From assembly GCA_963989245.1 (NCBI GenBank), contig OZ022344.1, positions 61,839,242-61,903,241 on the forward strand: DNA of 64,000 bases, given 5' to 3'. Shown one piece after another: positions 21,887 to 32,029 of this stretch. The stretch is from Nansenia antarctica. Its lineage: Eukaryota > Chordata > Actinopteri > Argentiniformes > Microstomatidae. A program made the position numbers and the translations under genes. Under the pieces are notes generated by a model. The model was given only the letters and a program-made list of their open reading frames with translations. It did not search any database and was not told the origin of the DNA. Numbering within the stretch: position 1 is the first letter of the stretch; each line of letters begins with the position of its first letter.

Positions 21887-24800
21887 ATAGTAATTGAATG
21901 GAAGATAATGTATTTTCTGTCTCAATCATACAGCCTTTGTCTACAAGTATCATTAATTCTATAGCATGATAATGTAACAGACATTTAGGAATGGCAACAA
22001 GAATAGTCTATAGCCCTGTCCGGACGGCATATAAATTACCTGAGGACCTCGGTAATATATGTTTTACCTGGGGTCATTCGGTAATTTTTATCCCGTCCGG
22101 ACCGACCATGTCAGTGATTTACTCCAGGGACCCCAGTAATTATTCCGGCTGGAATTACCTACTGTGTTTCAGCAAACCCTGAGGTCCTCAGGTAATTTTA
22201 TTACCGTTCGGATCGACATGTCAGTATTGCATGATTTCGTGCGCGATATTAACACTAGCATTTCCGGTTTTGACGCTGCACATCATTACGGCTCTGCCTG
22301 CTTCACGTCGATCGTGACCTGGTACTAATTAGTTAGATCCCTACTAAAATATGGATGTGGTTTGGGACATTATTAATGACTCCCTTGAATCTTCACTATC
22401 TACGCCTGTCATCCCCTCATGGCGACCAATAATAAGAAGAAGAGTGATCAAATCGATCAGAAGAGCCAGGTCTTGCAAGCTGCAGAGATGGGCCACACTT
22501 ATGACGGTTGCCGGTAAGCTCGTTGATGATAACCCTAACCCTAATAATAGCTAGCTAGCCTAATAATGTTAGCCAACACAGCCCCACTGTTCTCTACTAC
22601 AGTGCTACTGAAATAGTCACATGTTGCTCAAATCGGAGGGGAGGGGAATCCTTACCCGTTTCCTTACGTCGTATCTCAAATATGAACGTTATCCATGGGT
22701 ACCCCCATCAGTAGCACTGCAACTGTGAGACAGTTCGGACAGCCCAGCCGTGACTCTGGGCTTATATGTAATAAACCAGTTGCGGCTTGGGCTAGTCTTA
22801 ACCCAACCCAACACATCTTACCCTACATTTAAAACATCCTTGATCTTACCCCCTGTATTATTAATGTTTTGCTCAATGCACCCACATTGGAATAAAGCTA
22901 AATTCACCTTTCTCTGCTTTCTATATTACAGTGAGCAGTTGGTGTCCCACCCCCAGCGCACCAAGGGAGCGGAGAAGTCTGTTTTGGGAATGTGACGTCC
23001 TGCAAAACTTTGATGACACTGAGTGGTACCGTAACTTCCGAATGCCACAAACAACATTCCTCAACCTCTGTGACCAGCTTCGCCAGTATGTCAACCCCAA
23101 AACCACGGTGATGAAAGGCCCAGTCTCCCTGGAAAAAAGAGTGGCGGTCACTCTGTACAAGCTTGCAAGCAATGTTGAATTCCACGACCTGGGCAACCTG
23201 TTTGGAATTGGAAAAAGCACTGCATGCGACATCTTTTGGGAGGTGTGTCAGGCACTCTGCAAATTGAAGAGAGTGTATGTTAGAAGACCTACAACTGTAC
23301 CTGAAGTGAAAGCCATCACTGGAGGATTTGAGAGGAAAACTGGATTCCCAATGTGTGCTGGAGCCCTGGATGGTACACACATACCGATTGTAGCACCATC
23401 TGCCTACCATACCGACTACCACAACAGAAAAGGCTGGTACAGTGTCCAATTGCAGGGGCTGGTTGACCATGAGTACAAGTTCATGGACTTTGACGTTGGC
23501 TGGCCAGGAAAGTGCCATGATTCTTTTGTTTTTGAAAACTCTCGTCTTTGCCAAAAACTTGATAATGGCACATTCTTCCCCCCCTTTACCAAGAACATAC
23601 AAGGTGTTGACATACCAGTGCTAATTCTTGCTGACTCCGCCTACAGCCTCACAACAAACATCATGAAGCCATACCCAGACGGCACAGCAAGGGGACCTCA
23701 AAAACAGTTCAACGAATGCTTGAGCAGTGCTCGCATTCATGTTGAGCATGCTTTTGGGCGCTTAAAAGGACGGTGGCGTTCCATTATGAAGAGGAATGAC
23801 TCACAAACAGAACATGTGAAATACATAGTAGCAGCCTGCATTGTTTTGCACAACTTTTGTGAGATACAGAAGCTCGACTACACACCAACGCTCCGAGGAG
23901 AGGACAACCCACCCGAGCAGCCTGCAGATGACCACACACCTGCCCAGCCTGAGGAAGAAGACCCTGCAGAGGGGATCCTCCCTGCACTTACCACTGCAGA
24001 TAGGATCCGTGAAGCTCTAGTCGCACACATTGCAGGCAGACAGGCAGTAGGATGAATTGTGTATCAAAAACGTATCTTTATTTAAAGATTTTCTTTTGGT
24101 TGCTGACAGGTGAAAAGCACTACAGTTGTGAAGCATGGATCTTCTCCACAAACAAAGTTAACAACTTCAACGAAAAGTAGTGTTCAGTTAAAATAAAAGT
24201 ATAAATGTAAAAGTAAAAATATGTACAGTGTACAATTGTCAGCACCTGAGAAATTAAGTGCCCCCCAAGATGGGTTGTTTTTTTAACAGTCTGGAAACAA
24301 ATAAAATAAAAATGTAACATACCCACAGTATTTAACACTTATTTTCACTTCCTATGCCTAAACATGAACAACATTGGCTAGGACAGGGCTGTAGTTCTGT
24401 ACCAGTCCAGAGCTACTCTAAACTTAGTAACACACGACTAGTCACTTCGCTTTGCTCCTTCCCAAGTCGTACTCATACCCCATGTTTTTACCCCTAATTT
24501 TTTGTGGGAACATTGTATTACTCATGAAAAAGTATGGCTAGTTTTAATACAATGTTCCCACAAAAAATTAGGGGTACGAGCATGACTAGGAAGGAGCAAA
24601 GCAAAGTGACTAGTCGTGTGTTATGGCTACCCTAAACTACAGGCTTCTAAGGAGAGTCTGGCTGGTAAATTGGTGTAGCCATTGGAGCTGGTGGCATAGG
24701 AGCTCCATATGGAAATGTGGTTGTGTCAGCCAAAGAACCTGGATACATAGGAGGATACATACAAGTGGGTGGTGGTGTAGGCATCATACGCTGCATAAAC

Positions 24801-25270
24801 TGCATCATCATTAGTCGATTATCATGAGCGCCTCTCTTCAGCCTCCATTTTTTTAATATCAAAGTCGAGGCGTGACCTCTCGAGATCCAACCGCCTGCTT
24901 TCCACCTCCCGCTCCCATGCGAATCTCTCCTTTCCATGGCTGAGAGAATCACTTTCCTTGTCGTGGTCAAGCAGTCGGTCAATACTTTTATCCAGAGCTT
25001 CCATGATTTTGGTCTTTCTGCCTCTTCTTTTTTGTGCAACTGTAAAAAAAGAAACAATTGATCATTATCTTACATTTTGATAATTGCATCCATGAGATGG
25101 AGGTATATGAAACACACTTCTAAAATGAGAATGTATATTAGTAGACCTCTTACCTTGTGGAGTGCCATTGGATTTGCTTGTGCTGGAACTCTGATCTGTC
25201 AGCTGCTCTGCCAAAGTCAGTCTCAGTATCAGGGGGTTCAGTTGGGGATTCTGAAATAAACAACAGCCAC

Positions 25271-25320
<50 letters not shown>

Positions 25321-28300
25321 CTAGTAGCAGTAACATGATCTAGTCTACTCACTGTAAAAAATGGTAGTACTAGACTAGTATAGTTGTTGTAACGTTAGTG
25401 GTAGTCGTATATCCACTCACTATTTGTAAAAAGATATTTGAAATAAGGATGGTGATATCCAATCTTACCAGATGGCTCTACAGTCTCATCACCAGAGCTG
25501 AAGTTGTCCATGTGAGCATGTCCAGGATTAGTCATAGGACGACAACCTGTTGATATCAACCAAAGTTCAGTTAGTTAGCACGTGCCAACTAGCTAACGTT
25601 AGCCTGCTAGCACGCAATACAATGTTTAACTTACCCAAAACAGCATCGATTTCGAAGAAGTACTGAGAGTACATGGGGTCCGAACCGGTTCTCCTGTTGT
25701 GCTTGATGCTTTCTCTGTATTTCTTTTTTAGGTATTCGATCCTTTCACGGCACTTCGTCGTTTCAAATCTCGTCTTTACCGACGGAGATTTGTCACAGAC
25801 CTGCTTGTAGATTTCATCCCAAATTTTGTGGTTGTGGATGGATTGCTCGAAAAGGCGTTGGATGCGTGGTTCCCCCCACACTGAGATGAGACATAAGGTC
25901 TCCTCTCGGGTCCAGTGTCGCGTTTTAGGCGGCATGTCTGACAAGTACTTTTCCGAAAGAACCGTGAACACCTTCTTCTTCTGTGGAGTTAAATGGCAGC
26001 TACACGTGCGTTGTGTTGTGGGTCTGACGAAACATCCGGGAACAGCTTCTTCTTCTGTGAGGTTAAATGGCAGCTTGTACCCGAAACGCAAACATGCATG
26101 GAGATTTTTTATTCCATCCGGATCGGTCATTAAAATCACTGGGGTCCTAGGGTAAAAAAATATTACCGAGGTCCTCAGGTAATTTATATGCCGTCCGGAC
26201 AGGGCTCTAGTCTCACAGTTAGTTCATCACATCCCCATGTTACAGCTACCCTTGTTTAGTAGTGACGGTTCCTTGTCTGAATTCTATTGGACCATCCATA
26301 GACCAGTCACTCTTCATGGACACACAGCTGGGTACAGGTGAGGCTGGTCTCTCCTGCTGGACCCTGGATTACAAGGTGGAGTTGTTTTTTTAATGTGCCA
26401 TATGAGCTGAGCTCCTAGAGCCAGTTACACAGGAGTGTGGCATTGTGAAGGACAGAGTGTTAATGAACCTGTCTTTGTTTCATTCAGGGGATCCCCATTA
26501 TGATGGAGGGTTGGGGTGCGCTGGGAGGAGGAGAGTGGGGACAGTGTGGTCAGTCCAATATAATATATCTGTATTGTAAGTAGGTTTTAGGTTTTTAGTG
26601 ACCACCTCCCTCCAGGATCCACTCTCCTCCTCCGTGGACAAGCCTTCTAGTGAGAGGTGCAACACGGTATGTTGCTACAGTATGCATTGAACTACAGTAT
26701 ATCTACATTACTAAGTCTAACATTTGAAATTCTGCCTTTAATGATACATATTTGCTGAGCTCCTAGAGCTGAATATGATTGTTGCATTGTGGGCCTTACT
26801 CCCATAACCCCCTCATTGATAGTTCATTATAGTTACCTGAGGACCTCATGAAACCAACAGGTGGCCTAGTCTCACAGTTAGTTCATCACATCCCCATGTT
26901 ACACCTACCCTTGTTTACTAGTTCCTTGTCTGAAGCATATTGGTTGTCCCATAGAAAGGTCACTCTTCATGGACACACAGCTGGGTACAGGTGAGGCTGG
27001 TCTCTCCTGCCGGACTCTGTCAAAACCACAACATCAGCTTTACTTCTGTAGCCACTCTGTAGATATGAAAAGCCTTTTGGACAGTCATTAAAGGCGCATG
27101 ATTCAGATTACTGTAGACTGACTGAGGTATGATTAGAGGTTAGAGTGGCCGGCTAGCAATCGTAGGTTTGCTGGTCTGATCCCCACCTCAGGAGGGAGCT
27201 CTGCCATAACTAAGCTGTTTGACAACAAAATGTCCCCATTGGGGACAATAAAGGTTCATTCATTCATTCATTCATTGCATGTGTCGTTGAGCAAGGCACT
27301 TAACCCCTAATTGCTCCAGGTGTGCTGAATATGGCCGACCATGTGCCCAGAGCAAAAAATACCAAATTCTAACAATTGACTGACAAGTTGATTACATGGC
27401 AATAAATCAGTACAAAAAGAAAAAAGCTTTTAAAGTTAAACATAGTTCCTGGGTCAGATGAATATTACAAAAAAATAACATTGATGTAGCCATTCTGGAT
27501 GAATATATCGGTATTGTAAGTAGCTTTTAGGTGTTTAGTGGCCATCTCCCTCCAGGATCCACTCTCCTCCTCCGTGGACAAGCCTTCTAGTGAGAGCTGC
27601 AACACTGTCTGTTATTACAGTATTAGTTTTAGTTTAGTTTATTTATTTAGCACACAAGAGATTGTGCAAGGAGGGAACGAAGCCCAGAAGGCTTGTACAT
27701 AGTTCCACTCCCGTCAATATCTATGTTTCAAATAAACATCAAGGAACACTTAATGCATGTCAATAAGAGAAAAGAAACCACAAACAAAATCATATCCATC
27801 GGGCAGAAAGGTAGGATAGCACATACAAACACACAAGACAAAAAAAAAGAAATCTGAAAATAGATAAAAGGATAGTAAGATTAGTAAAAAAATAAACATA
27901 GATTTCCATCTTGCCCACCTTTCAACGGGAAAAGCACCACAATATAAAATGAACAGCTCATAACGAAATTAGATATTTTTTCAGTTGCTTTCTGAAAGCC
28001 GATCGAGGTGTTGATCTCAGTGGCGAGCTCAAGGTGTTCCAGATTCTCAGACCTCTATAACAAATGTTGAATTGGTGGCTAGAAGTTCGACAGAAAGGTA
28101 AGTGGAGGTCATTATTGAATCTTGTTGGATAAGAGTGGATGTCTGATGAGAACATAAAGAAACTATGGAAAGTAGAAGGAAGATTTTGCTTGTTGTTGAT
28201 GAATTTGTGTATGAATAAGCATGTTTGAAAAATATTCAGTTTATTAATGGGTAATAATGAATATTTCCTAAATAGTGGTGCAGATGGTTCGAATCTGTTA

Positions 28301-30050
28301 GAGTGAGAGATCATCCTTAGGAACCTCTTCTGGATAACAAGTAATTTGTTGAGGTATGAAGGATAAGTAGCAGCCCAGACTATATTTCAGTAGTTGATGT
28401 AAGGAAATAAGAACCTATAGTACAAGGTTAAGTGAGCAGAGGAGTGGATCAGGGGGCAAACCCTTCTCATTATACCAAGCATCTTCATGGATCTCTTGCA
28501 CACATGATCGATGTGATTATTCCAGTTTAAACCTTTTAAAAGTATGCATTGAACTACAGTATATCTACATGTGTCTATCATTGAAATTCTGCCTTTAATG
28601 ATAAATATGTGCTGAGCTCCTAGAGCTGAAGATGATGTGATTATAAGCTGGACAATAAATGATGGAATGGAATGGACTTTATTTGTCATTGCTACAGTAC
28701 AGGTACCAAACAACGAAATTTAGGAGAGAACGAAATTTAATTTAATGATTGTTGCATTGTGGGCCTTACTCCCATGCTCCCTCCTTGATAGTAGAACCTG
28801 AGTTCATTATAGTTACCTGAGGACCTCATGAAACCAACAGGTGGCCTAGTCTCACAGTTAGTTCATCACATCCCCATGTTACACCTACCCTTGTGTAGTA
28901 GTGACGGTTCCTTGTCTGAATTCTATTGGACCGTCCATAGACCAGTCACTCTTCATGGACACACAGCTGGGTACAGGTGAGGCTGGTCTCTCCTGCTGGA
29001 CTCTGTCAAACACAAAGACACCAACATTCTCACATGTTAAACAGAAAATTATCTATGTCATGTGTTTATATGAATTTGTGTCTAAGTCGTCAGGATATTG
29101 ACTACAAGGAATAAACATCAAACAAACCTTTGACCAGAATGTGGAGGTTTTTCTCTGAAGTTATATGGACGTCCCATAGACCAGTCACTCTTCATGGACA
29201 CACAGCTGGGTACAGGTGAGGCTGGTCTCTCCTGCTGGACTCTGTCAAAACCAGGACATCAGATCATCATGATTACTGTCATAGTCACTCTGTAGATATG
29301 AGAAGCCTTTTGCACAGTCATTAAAGGGGCAAGTTTCAGACTGTATACTGACTGAGATATACCCATTGTTGTTTTAGGCCATTGTAACTAGTCTAGAGAT
29401 TTGAGTGGCCGGCTAGCAATCAGAAGGTCGCTGGTTCGATCACCTCCTCAGGAGGGAGCTTGCATGTGTCCTTGAGCAAGGCACTTAACCCCTAATTGCT
29501 CCAAGGGCGCCGAATATGGCCAACCCTGTGCCTTGTGCAAAAAATACAAAATTCTAACAATTGACTGACAAGTTGAATTGCTTGGCAATAAATCAGTAAA
29601 AAAATGTTATTAAAGTTAAACATAGTTCCTGGGTCAGATAAATATATATTTTTTATTACGTTGATGTAGATGATGAATATATCTGTATTGTAAGTAGCTT
29701 TTAGGTTTTTAGTGGCCATCTCCCTCCAGGATCCACTCTCCTCCTCCATGGACAAGCCTTCTAGAGAGAGTTGAAACACTGTCTGGTGCTACAGTATGCA
29801 TTGAACTACAGCATATCTACATTACTAAGTCTAACATTAATCTGGTTATAAATGAAGTATCTATAATCATCATCATCATCAATATCATCATCTTCATGAT
29901 AAATTCCCTCCAGAGACACTTCTCTTACCCCATGGCTTCAACATCCCCAGAGAGACTCATTTTAGAGGCAGTGGTCCCCTCCTCTCTCTCCCCAGAGAGA
30001 CTCGTTTTAGAGGCAGTGGTCCCCTCCTCTCTCTCCCCAGAGAGATTCAT
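17917..30050 (-). CDS. NLR unit 2: NACHT-less derivative, still open in frame
   Basis: The minus-strand exons are 29929-30050, 29128-29241, 28889-29002, 26909-27016, 26250-26363, 20645-20818, 20293-20445, 20132-20178 and 17917-18461. They have AG/GT borders and sum to 1,491 bases (about 496 residues and a stop). The linker, PYD-like and FISNA-NACHT exons and one LRR exon of unit 1 are absent. Instead a Harbinger element fills 22012-26206. The last modular exon ends in phase 2 and the LRR exon begins in the same phase, so direct splicing stays in frame. The product would be N-terminal repeats, four modules, two LRR exons, a linker and B30.2. It could be a decoy or regulatory protein, or simply a decaying pseudogene. 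The sequence cannot tell which, and whether the 5.4-kb intron is spliced is unknown. Confidence 0.55.
18538..19934. mobile_element. 1.4-kb non-autonomous DNA transposon with TTA target duplication
   Basis: The terminal inverted repeats begin AGCCCAGTTCACATCTATGC at both ends. They are flanked by TTA on each side (18535-18537 and 19935-19937). A 3-bp TTA duplication is typical of PIF/Harbinger. The interior carries a large minisatellite (18636-19160) and no transposase. It lies in the intron between B30.2 and linker exons. It is absent from unit 1, and a truncated copy is in unit 3 (35298-35848). Confidence 0.72.
18636..19160. repeat. GAGACAGATGGGTGGT minisatellite
   Basis: Interleaved 16-bp (GAGACAGATGGGTGGT) and 9-bp (GAGACAGAT) subunits extend about 525 bp. 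All three minus-strand frames are open here, which reflects the repeat. The unit 3 copy of the host element lacks this array, so it expanded only in unit 2 or was lost from unit 3. Confidence 0.9.
20132..20178 (-). CDS. Linker exon of NLR unit 2
   Basis: This 47-bp exon encodes VDPGEGCWFKPGLIK in the same phases as unit 1. It is diverged but open. Confidence 0.68.
20293..20445 (-). CDS. Shortened LRR exon of NLR unit 2
   Basis: This exon is homologous to 5570-5743 but 21 bp shorter. The seven codons between two CACAG motifs in unit 1 are missing, in frame. The acceptor region carries a 9-bp tandem duplication (AACCTGGGG), giving two possible AG acceptors. The repeat now begins LSGCASLASALRSN and ends CKLQTLR. 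Confidence 0.72.
20645..20818 (-). CDS. LRR exon of NLR unit 2
   Basis: This 174-bp exon encodes LNGCDLTKRCCEALASAL, LRELDLSHNDLHDGG and CKLQTLR. It is the first LRR exon after the Harbinger-occupied gap. Confidence 0.8.
21120..21690 (+). mobile_element. Non-LTR retrotransposon 3' fragment (L2/CR1-like)
   Basis: The plus strand encodes YHITPILATLHWLPVKFRI, LLLPYKALTGTAPEYLKDLL, NRALRSSGACFLCVPHVQ and APKLWNALPVYIRDATSAN. The 3' end is GCTATACAAATAAAGGTT followed by (ATT)n. It is a longer version of the copy at 6285-6605. Confidence 0.8.
21801..21884. repeat. (CA)n microsatellite, about 40 repeats
   Basis: Uninterrupted CA tract beside the retrotransposon tail. Confidence 0.96.
22351..24055 (+). 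CDS. Harbinger DDE transposase (HARBI1/ALP1-like), two exons
   Basis: Exon 1 is 22351-22513 (MDVVWDIINDSLESS...) and exon 2 is 22932-24055. The intron has GTAAG/CAG borders and a split valine codon that joins the frames. The protein is about 428 residues. Exon 2 has a helix-turn-helix-like region (LGNLFGIGKSTACDIFWEVC) and a DDE_Tnp_4 nuclease. The catalytic Asp is in CAGALDGTHIPIVAP, the second Asp in ILADSAYSL, and the Glu in IHVEHAFGRLKGRW. The enzyme cuts and pastes the element in the nucleus together with its Myb-like partner. The ORF has no frameshift, so the transposase may be intact. Confidence 0.9.
24428..24622. repeat. Long hairpin (inverted repeat) inside the Harbinger element
   Basis: Arms of about 85 bases with few mismatches (left GTAACACACGACTAGTCACT, right its complement) surround a loop of about 25 bases. 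Near-direct repeats GCTACTCTAAACT (24412) and GCTACCCTAAACT (24626) lie outside. It sits between the 3' ends of the two convergent genes. It may be a nested MITE or a bidirectional termination structure. Confidence 0.8.
24647..25935 (-). pseudogene. Myb/SANT-like Harbinger partner protein, apparently frameshifted
   Basis: Exon 1 (25635-25935) starts MPPKTRHWTREETLCLISVW and carries a trihelix/Myb-SANT-like domain with three spaced tryptophan or aromatic positions and a basic EYLKKKYRESIKHNRR region. Exon 2 (25469-25546), exon 3 (25154-25250) and exon 4 (24647-25039) follow with good splice sites. Exon 4 encodes KRRGRKTKIMEALDKSIDRL, a charged helix, then stops at about 24822. The adjacent frame continues AHDNRLMMMQFMQRMMPTPP to 24647, so one base has been gained near 24828. 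Exon 3 also changes frame internally. Such proteins bind the element ends and import the transposase. This copy looks inactivated unless the sequence contains errors. Confidence 0.65.
25275..25319. repeat. (ATT)n microsatellite
   Basis: About 15 ATT units within intron sequence of the Harbinger Myb-like gene. Confidence 0.95.
26250..26363 (-). CDS. Modular N-terminal exon (38 codons), NLR unit 2
   Basis: The exon encodes VQQERPASPVPSCVSMKSD, WSMDGPIEFRQGTVTTKQ. The usual GACAG acceptor is replaced by a different intron end (ATCCAG), but AG is kept and the phase is unchanged. It is the last exon before the Harbinger element and would splice to 20818. Confidence 0.65.
26909..27016 (-). CDS. 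Modular N-terminal exon (36 codons), NLR unit 2
   Basis: Same as 11158-11265 except Q to R at the third residue (VRQERPASP). Confidence 0.72.
27125..27400 (+). mobile_element. tRNA-derived SINE copy
   Basis: Duplicate of 11380-11640. The (CATT)n tract is shorter. Confidence 0.68.
27624..28540 (-). mobile_element. 5'-truncated non-LTR retrotransposon in NLR unit 2 intron
   Basis: Same insertion as 11877-12795, with the same AGTAT target duplication (27619-27623 and 28541-28545) and the same reverse-transcriptase fragment. Confidence 0.8.
28664..28743 (-). mobile_element. Short retroelement tail insertion private to unit 2
   Basis: The 80-bp insertion GGAATGGAATGGACTTTATT... ACGAAATTTA is flanked by AATGAT (28658-28663 and 28744-28749). 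It is absent at the unit 1 equivalent (12905-12915), so it is younger than the duplication. Confidence 0.7.
28889..29002 (-). CDS. Modular N-terminal exon (38 codons), NLR unit 2
   Basis: Duplicate of 13058-13171; encodes VQQERPASPVPSCVSMKSD, WSMDGPIEFRQGTVTTTQ. Confidence 0.72.
29128..29241 (-). CDS. Modular N-terminal exon (38 codons), NLR unit 2
   Basis: Duplicate of 13299-13412, with WSMGRPYNFREKPPHSGQ in place of RSMGRPHNFREKPPHSGQ. Confidence 0.72.
29395..29545 (+). mobile_element. tRNA-derived SINE copy
   Basis: Duplicate of 13590-13745. Confidence 0.62.
29929..30050 (-). CDS. First coding exon of NLR unit 2
   Basis: The exon encodes MNLSGEREEGTTASKTSLSG, then EREEGTTASK MSLSGDVEAMG and a split codon at GTAAGAG. 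The middle repeat has Thr (ACG) instead of Met. The upstream repeat keeps an ATG at 30050, which is the likely start, giving 15 residues more than unit 1. Confidence 0.68.
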
Positions 30051-30109
30051 TTTAGAGGCAGTTGTCCCCTCCTCTCTCTCCCCAGAGAGACTGGACCATC
30101 ACTGTTAAT

Positions 30110-32029
30110 TATCAACAAGAACCATATACAGTTACACAACTTTTACTGCTCAATATCATAGCTCACACAATACAACCTAACCTCACATGACACAAGTACA
30201 CATTTCCAGCAGAGCACCCTCTTCCTGGTTAATTACCAACAAGAACAATAAACAGTCATATGATTTCTACTGCTCAGTATCACGACAACATTCAGAGTGA
30301 ACATTTCTATCAGAGTTCAATCATGTTAAATATGATGATTAATCAACAAGAGAGTTTACTCACATTTCTGTTCTTCTGGCTTGGTTGTGGATACAAATTG
30401 GAGCTCATCCCTTAGCTGTTACAGAGGAGAATGTCCATGCTCCATGATTCCCAGTCACCCCTTACAGACTCGATACTCGACTCCTCAGTCTCCAACACCA
30501 GCCATCGTCTCCAGAGTAAAGAGAAAACAGAGCTTTGCTGCTGATCGATTTGGTAGTTTTAGATTGGTGGTCTGTACTTCTCTACTGTCTGTCAGTCAGG
30601 ACTAAAGACAGTCTGATGGCTTCTGTCTGACAGAGAGGTTAGTCTGAGACTGACCTTCTCTACTGATGACATGGAGGACAGATCAGGTGAGTTACCTGTT
30701 AATGTGTGACCATGGGAGGGGTGGGGCAAGATATTTCTCATCCAAATAAATTATACCGTGTCTGAACAATTCTGAGGAGGTGTCAGGTTGCAGAAGGCAG
30801 GGAAACTGACAGTATCTCAAATCTCTTATGTGATCTAGATGTAGCCACACCCACCCACAGTTCTACTTCCTTATCACCCATCATGTAGCTGGGAGCACCA
30901 AGGAATCAGTTCTTAAAGTGGATACAAGTAAAACTATGGTTTAGCTAAAGAGGCTTGAATGTTATAAGTACAGGAAATGATCAATACAATTACAGAGTTA
31001 GATACACATCCCCTCATCCTCTGACCACCAGCCCCAGATCTCTGTCTCTGTGCTAACCCCTGACCATAACCCTGACCCCTGACCCCCCTCCTCCCCCCAG
31101 CTTCATTCTCTTATGTGAGCAAGGCATAGCCACACACAGCCACAGTGTTATCTATAGTTCCTACTTGTATCTGTAGCCCTAGTTTTATAGTATTATCTGT
31201 AGTCCTAGTTTAATCTGTAGTCTTAGTTGTACCAATAGACTTAGTTTTATCCGTAGTCCTAGTTTTATAATTGTATTAAATGTAATCTGTAGTCCTGGTT
31301 TAATTTGTTGTTCTACTTTTATGGTTGTATCTGCAAGTCCTAGTTGTTGTTGTTGAAACCCAGCTCTCATTGTTCCCATTATCCATGGGAGCTCCTTCAT
31401 CCTTTAGCTCTGTGCTCAGGGTCATGTCTCCAACACAGAGTGATGGAAAAACACTGCATCAATAGTTCAGTTATAATCAAGCTTTCAACAGAGCTGTTTA
31501 CTGATATGACTGTAGAAAATAAAAAGGAAATGTTTCAAGTTTCACTTGTCCTCCATGCCCTGACCTTCAGACAGAGAGGGTGGTAGATAGATAGATAGAC
31601 AGATAGATAGATACACACAGACACACACACAGTGCTGCAAGGCCCAGAAGCTGCCTCAGGTTCCCCTCATGCAGCTCCACGCTGGGGACCACACCCCTCA
31701 TGCAGCTCCACGCTGGGGACCACACCCACTACAAAGGTTCCCAGCATAGCAACAGAATTGCTAGAATGGACATGGTTCTGCATTGAAGCTTGGTTCTACA
31801 TCTGAGCATGTCCTTTCTACTCCTTCCTACTCTGAGTAGGTGTGTACGCCATATCGACTAGGATAGATTCTCTGAGCTCTAGCGCTTGTTAGCAGTGTCT
31901 GCAGTAGACACAACCATAGACACACTACTCTGCAAACGTGACTTCATAGTGAAGACATTGAATACTGCAGATATATTACCAGGTGTAACCAGGGCTTCTG
32001 GGTTTCCATCCATCTTCCTCATCGTAGAT
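30110..32029. other. Intergenic region between NLR units 2 and 3
   Basis: No gene is seen. It is collinear with 14300-16570 except for the missing 310-bp segment near 31376. It includes a TGTAGTCCTAGTTT repeat (31155-31335), a GATA tract (31586-31635) and the 33-bp minisatellite with two copies (31663-31728). Confidence 0.5.

Larger units (their letters stand above)
22012..26206. mobile_element. PIF/Harbinger DNA transposon, 4,195 bp
   Basis: The ends are perfect inverted repeats for 47 bp, beginning AGCCCTGTCCGGACGGCATA. They enclose a transposase gene on the plus strand and a Myb/SANT-like gene on the minus strand, convergently arranged, which is the standard two-gene layout of the superfamily. 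Subterminal CCTCAGGTAATT motifs recur. The bases beside the ends do not form a clear 3-bp duplication (TAT on the left or CTA one base further out; CTA on the right). The left flank aligns with unit 1 near 6790, while the right flank aligns with a modular-exon region (11115 or 13016). Confidence 0.93.

Noticed and set aside
22904..23602. 232-codon minus-strand ORF
   Set aside because: Antisense to the Harbinger transposase, whose plus-strand frame has all DDE motifs.
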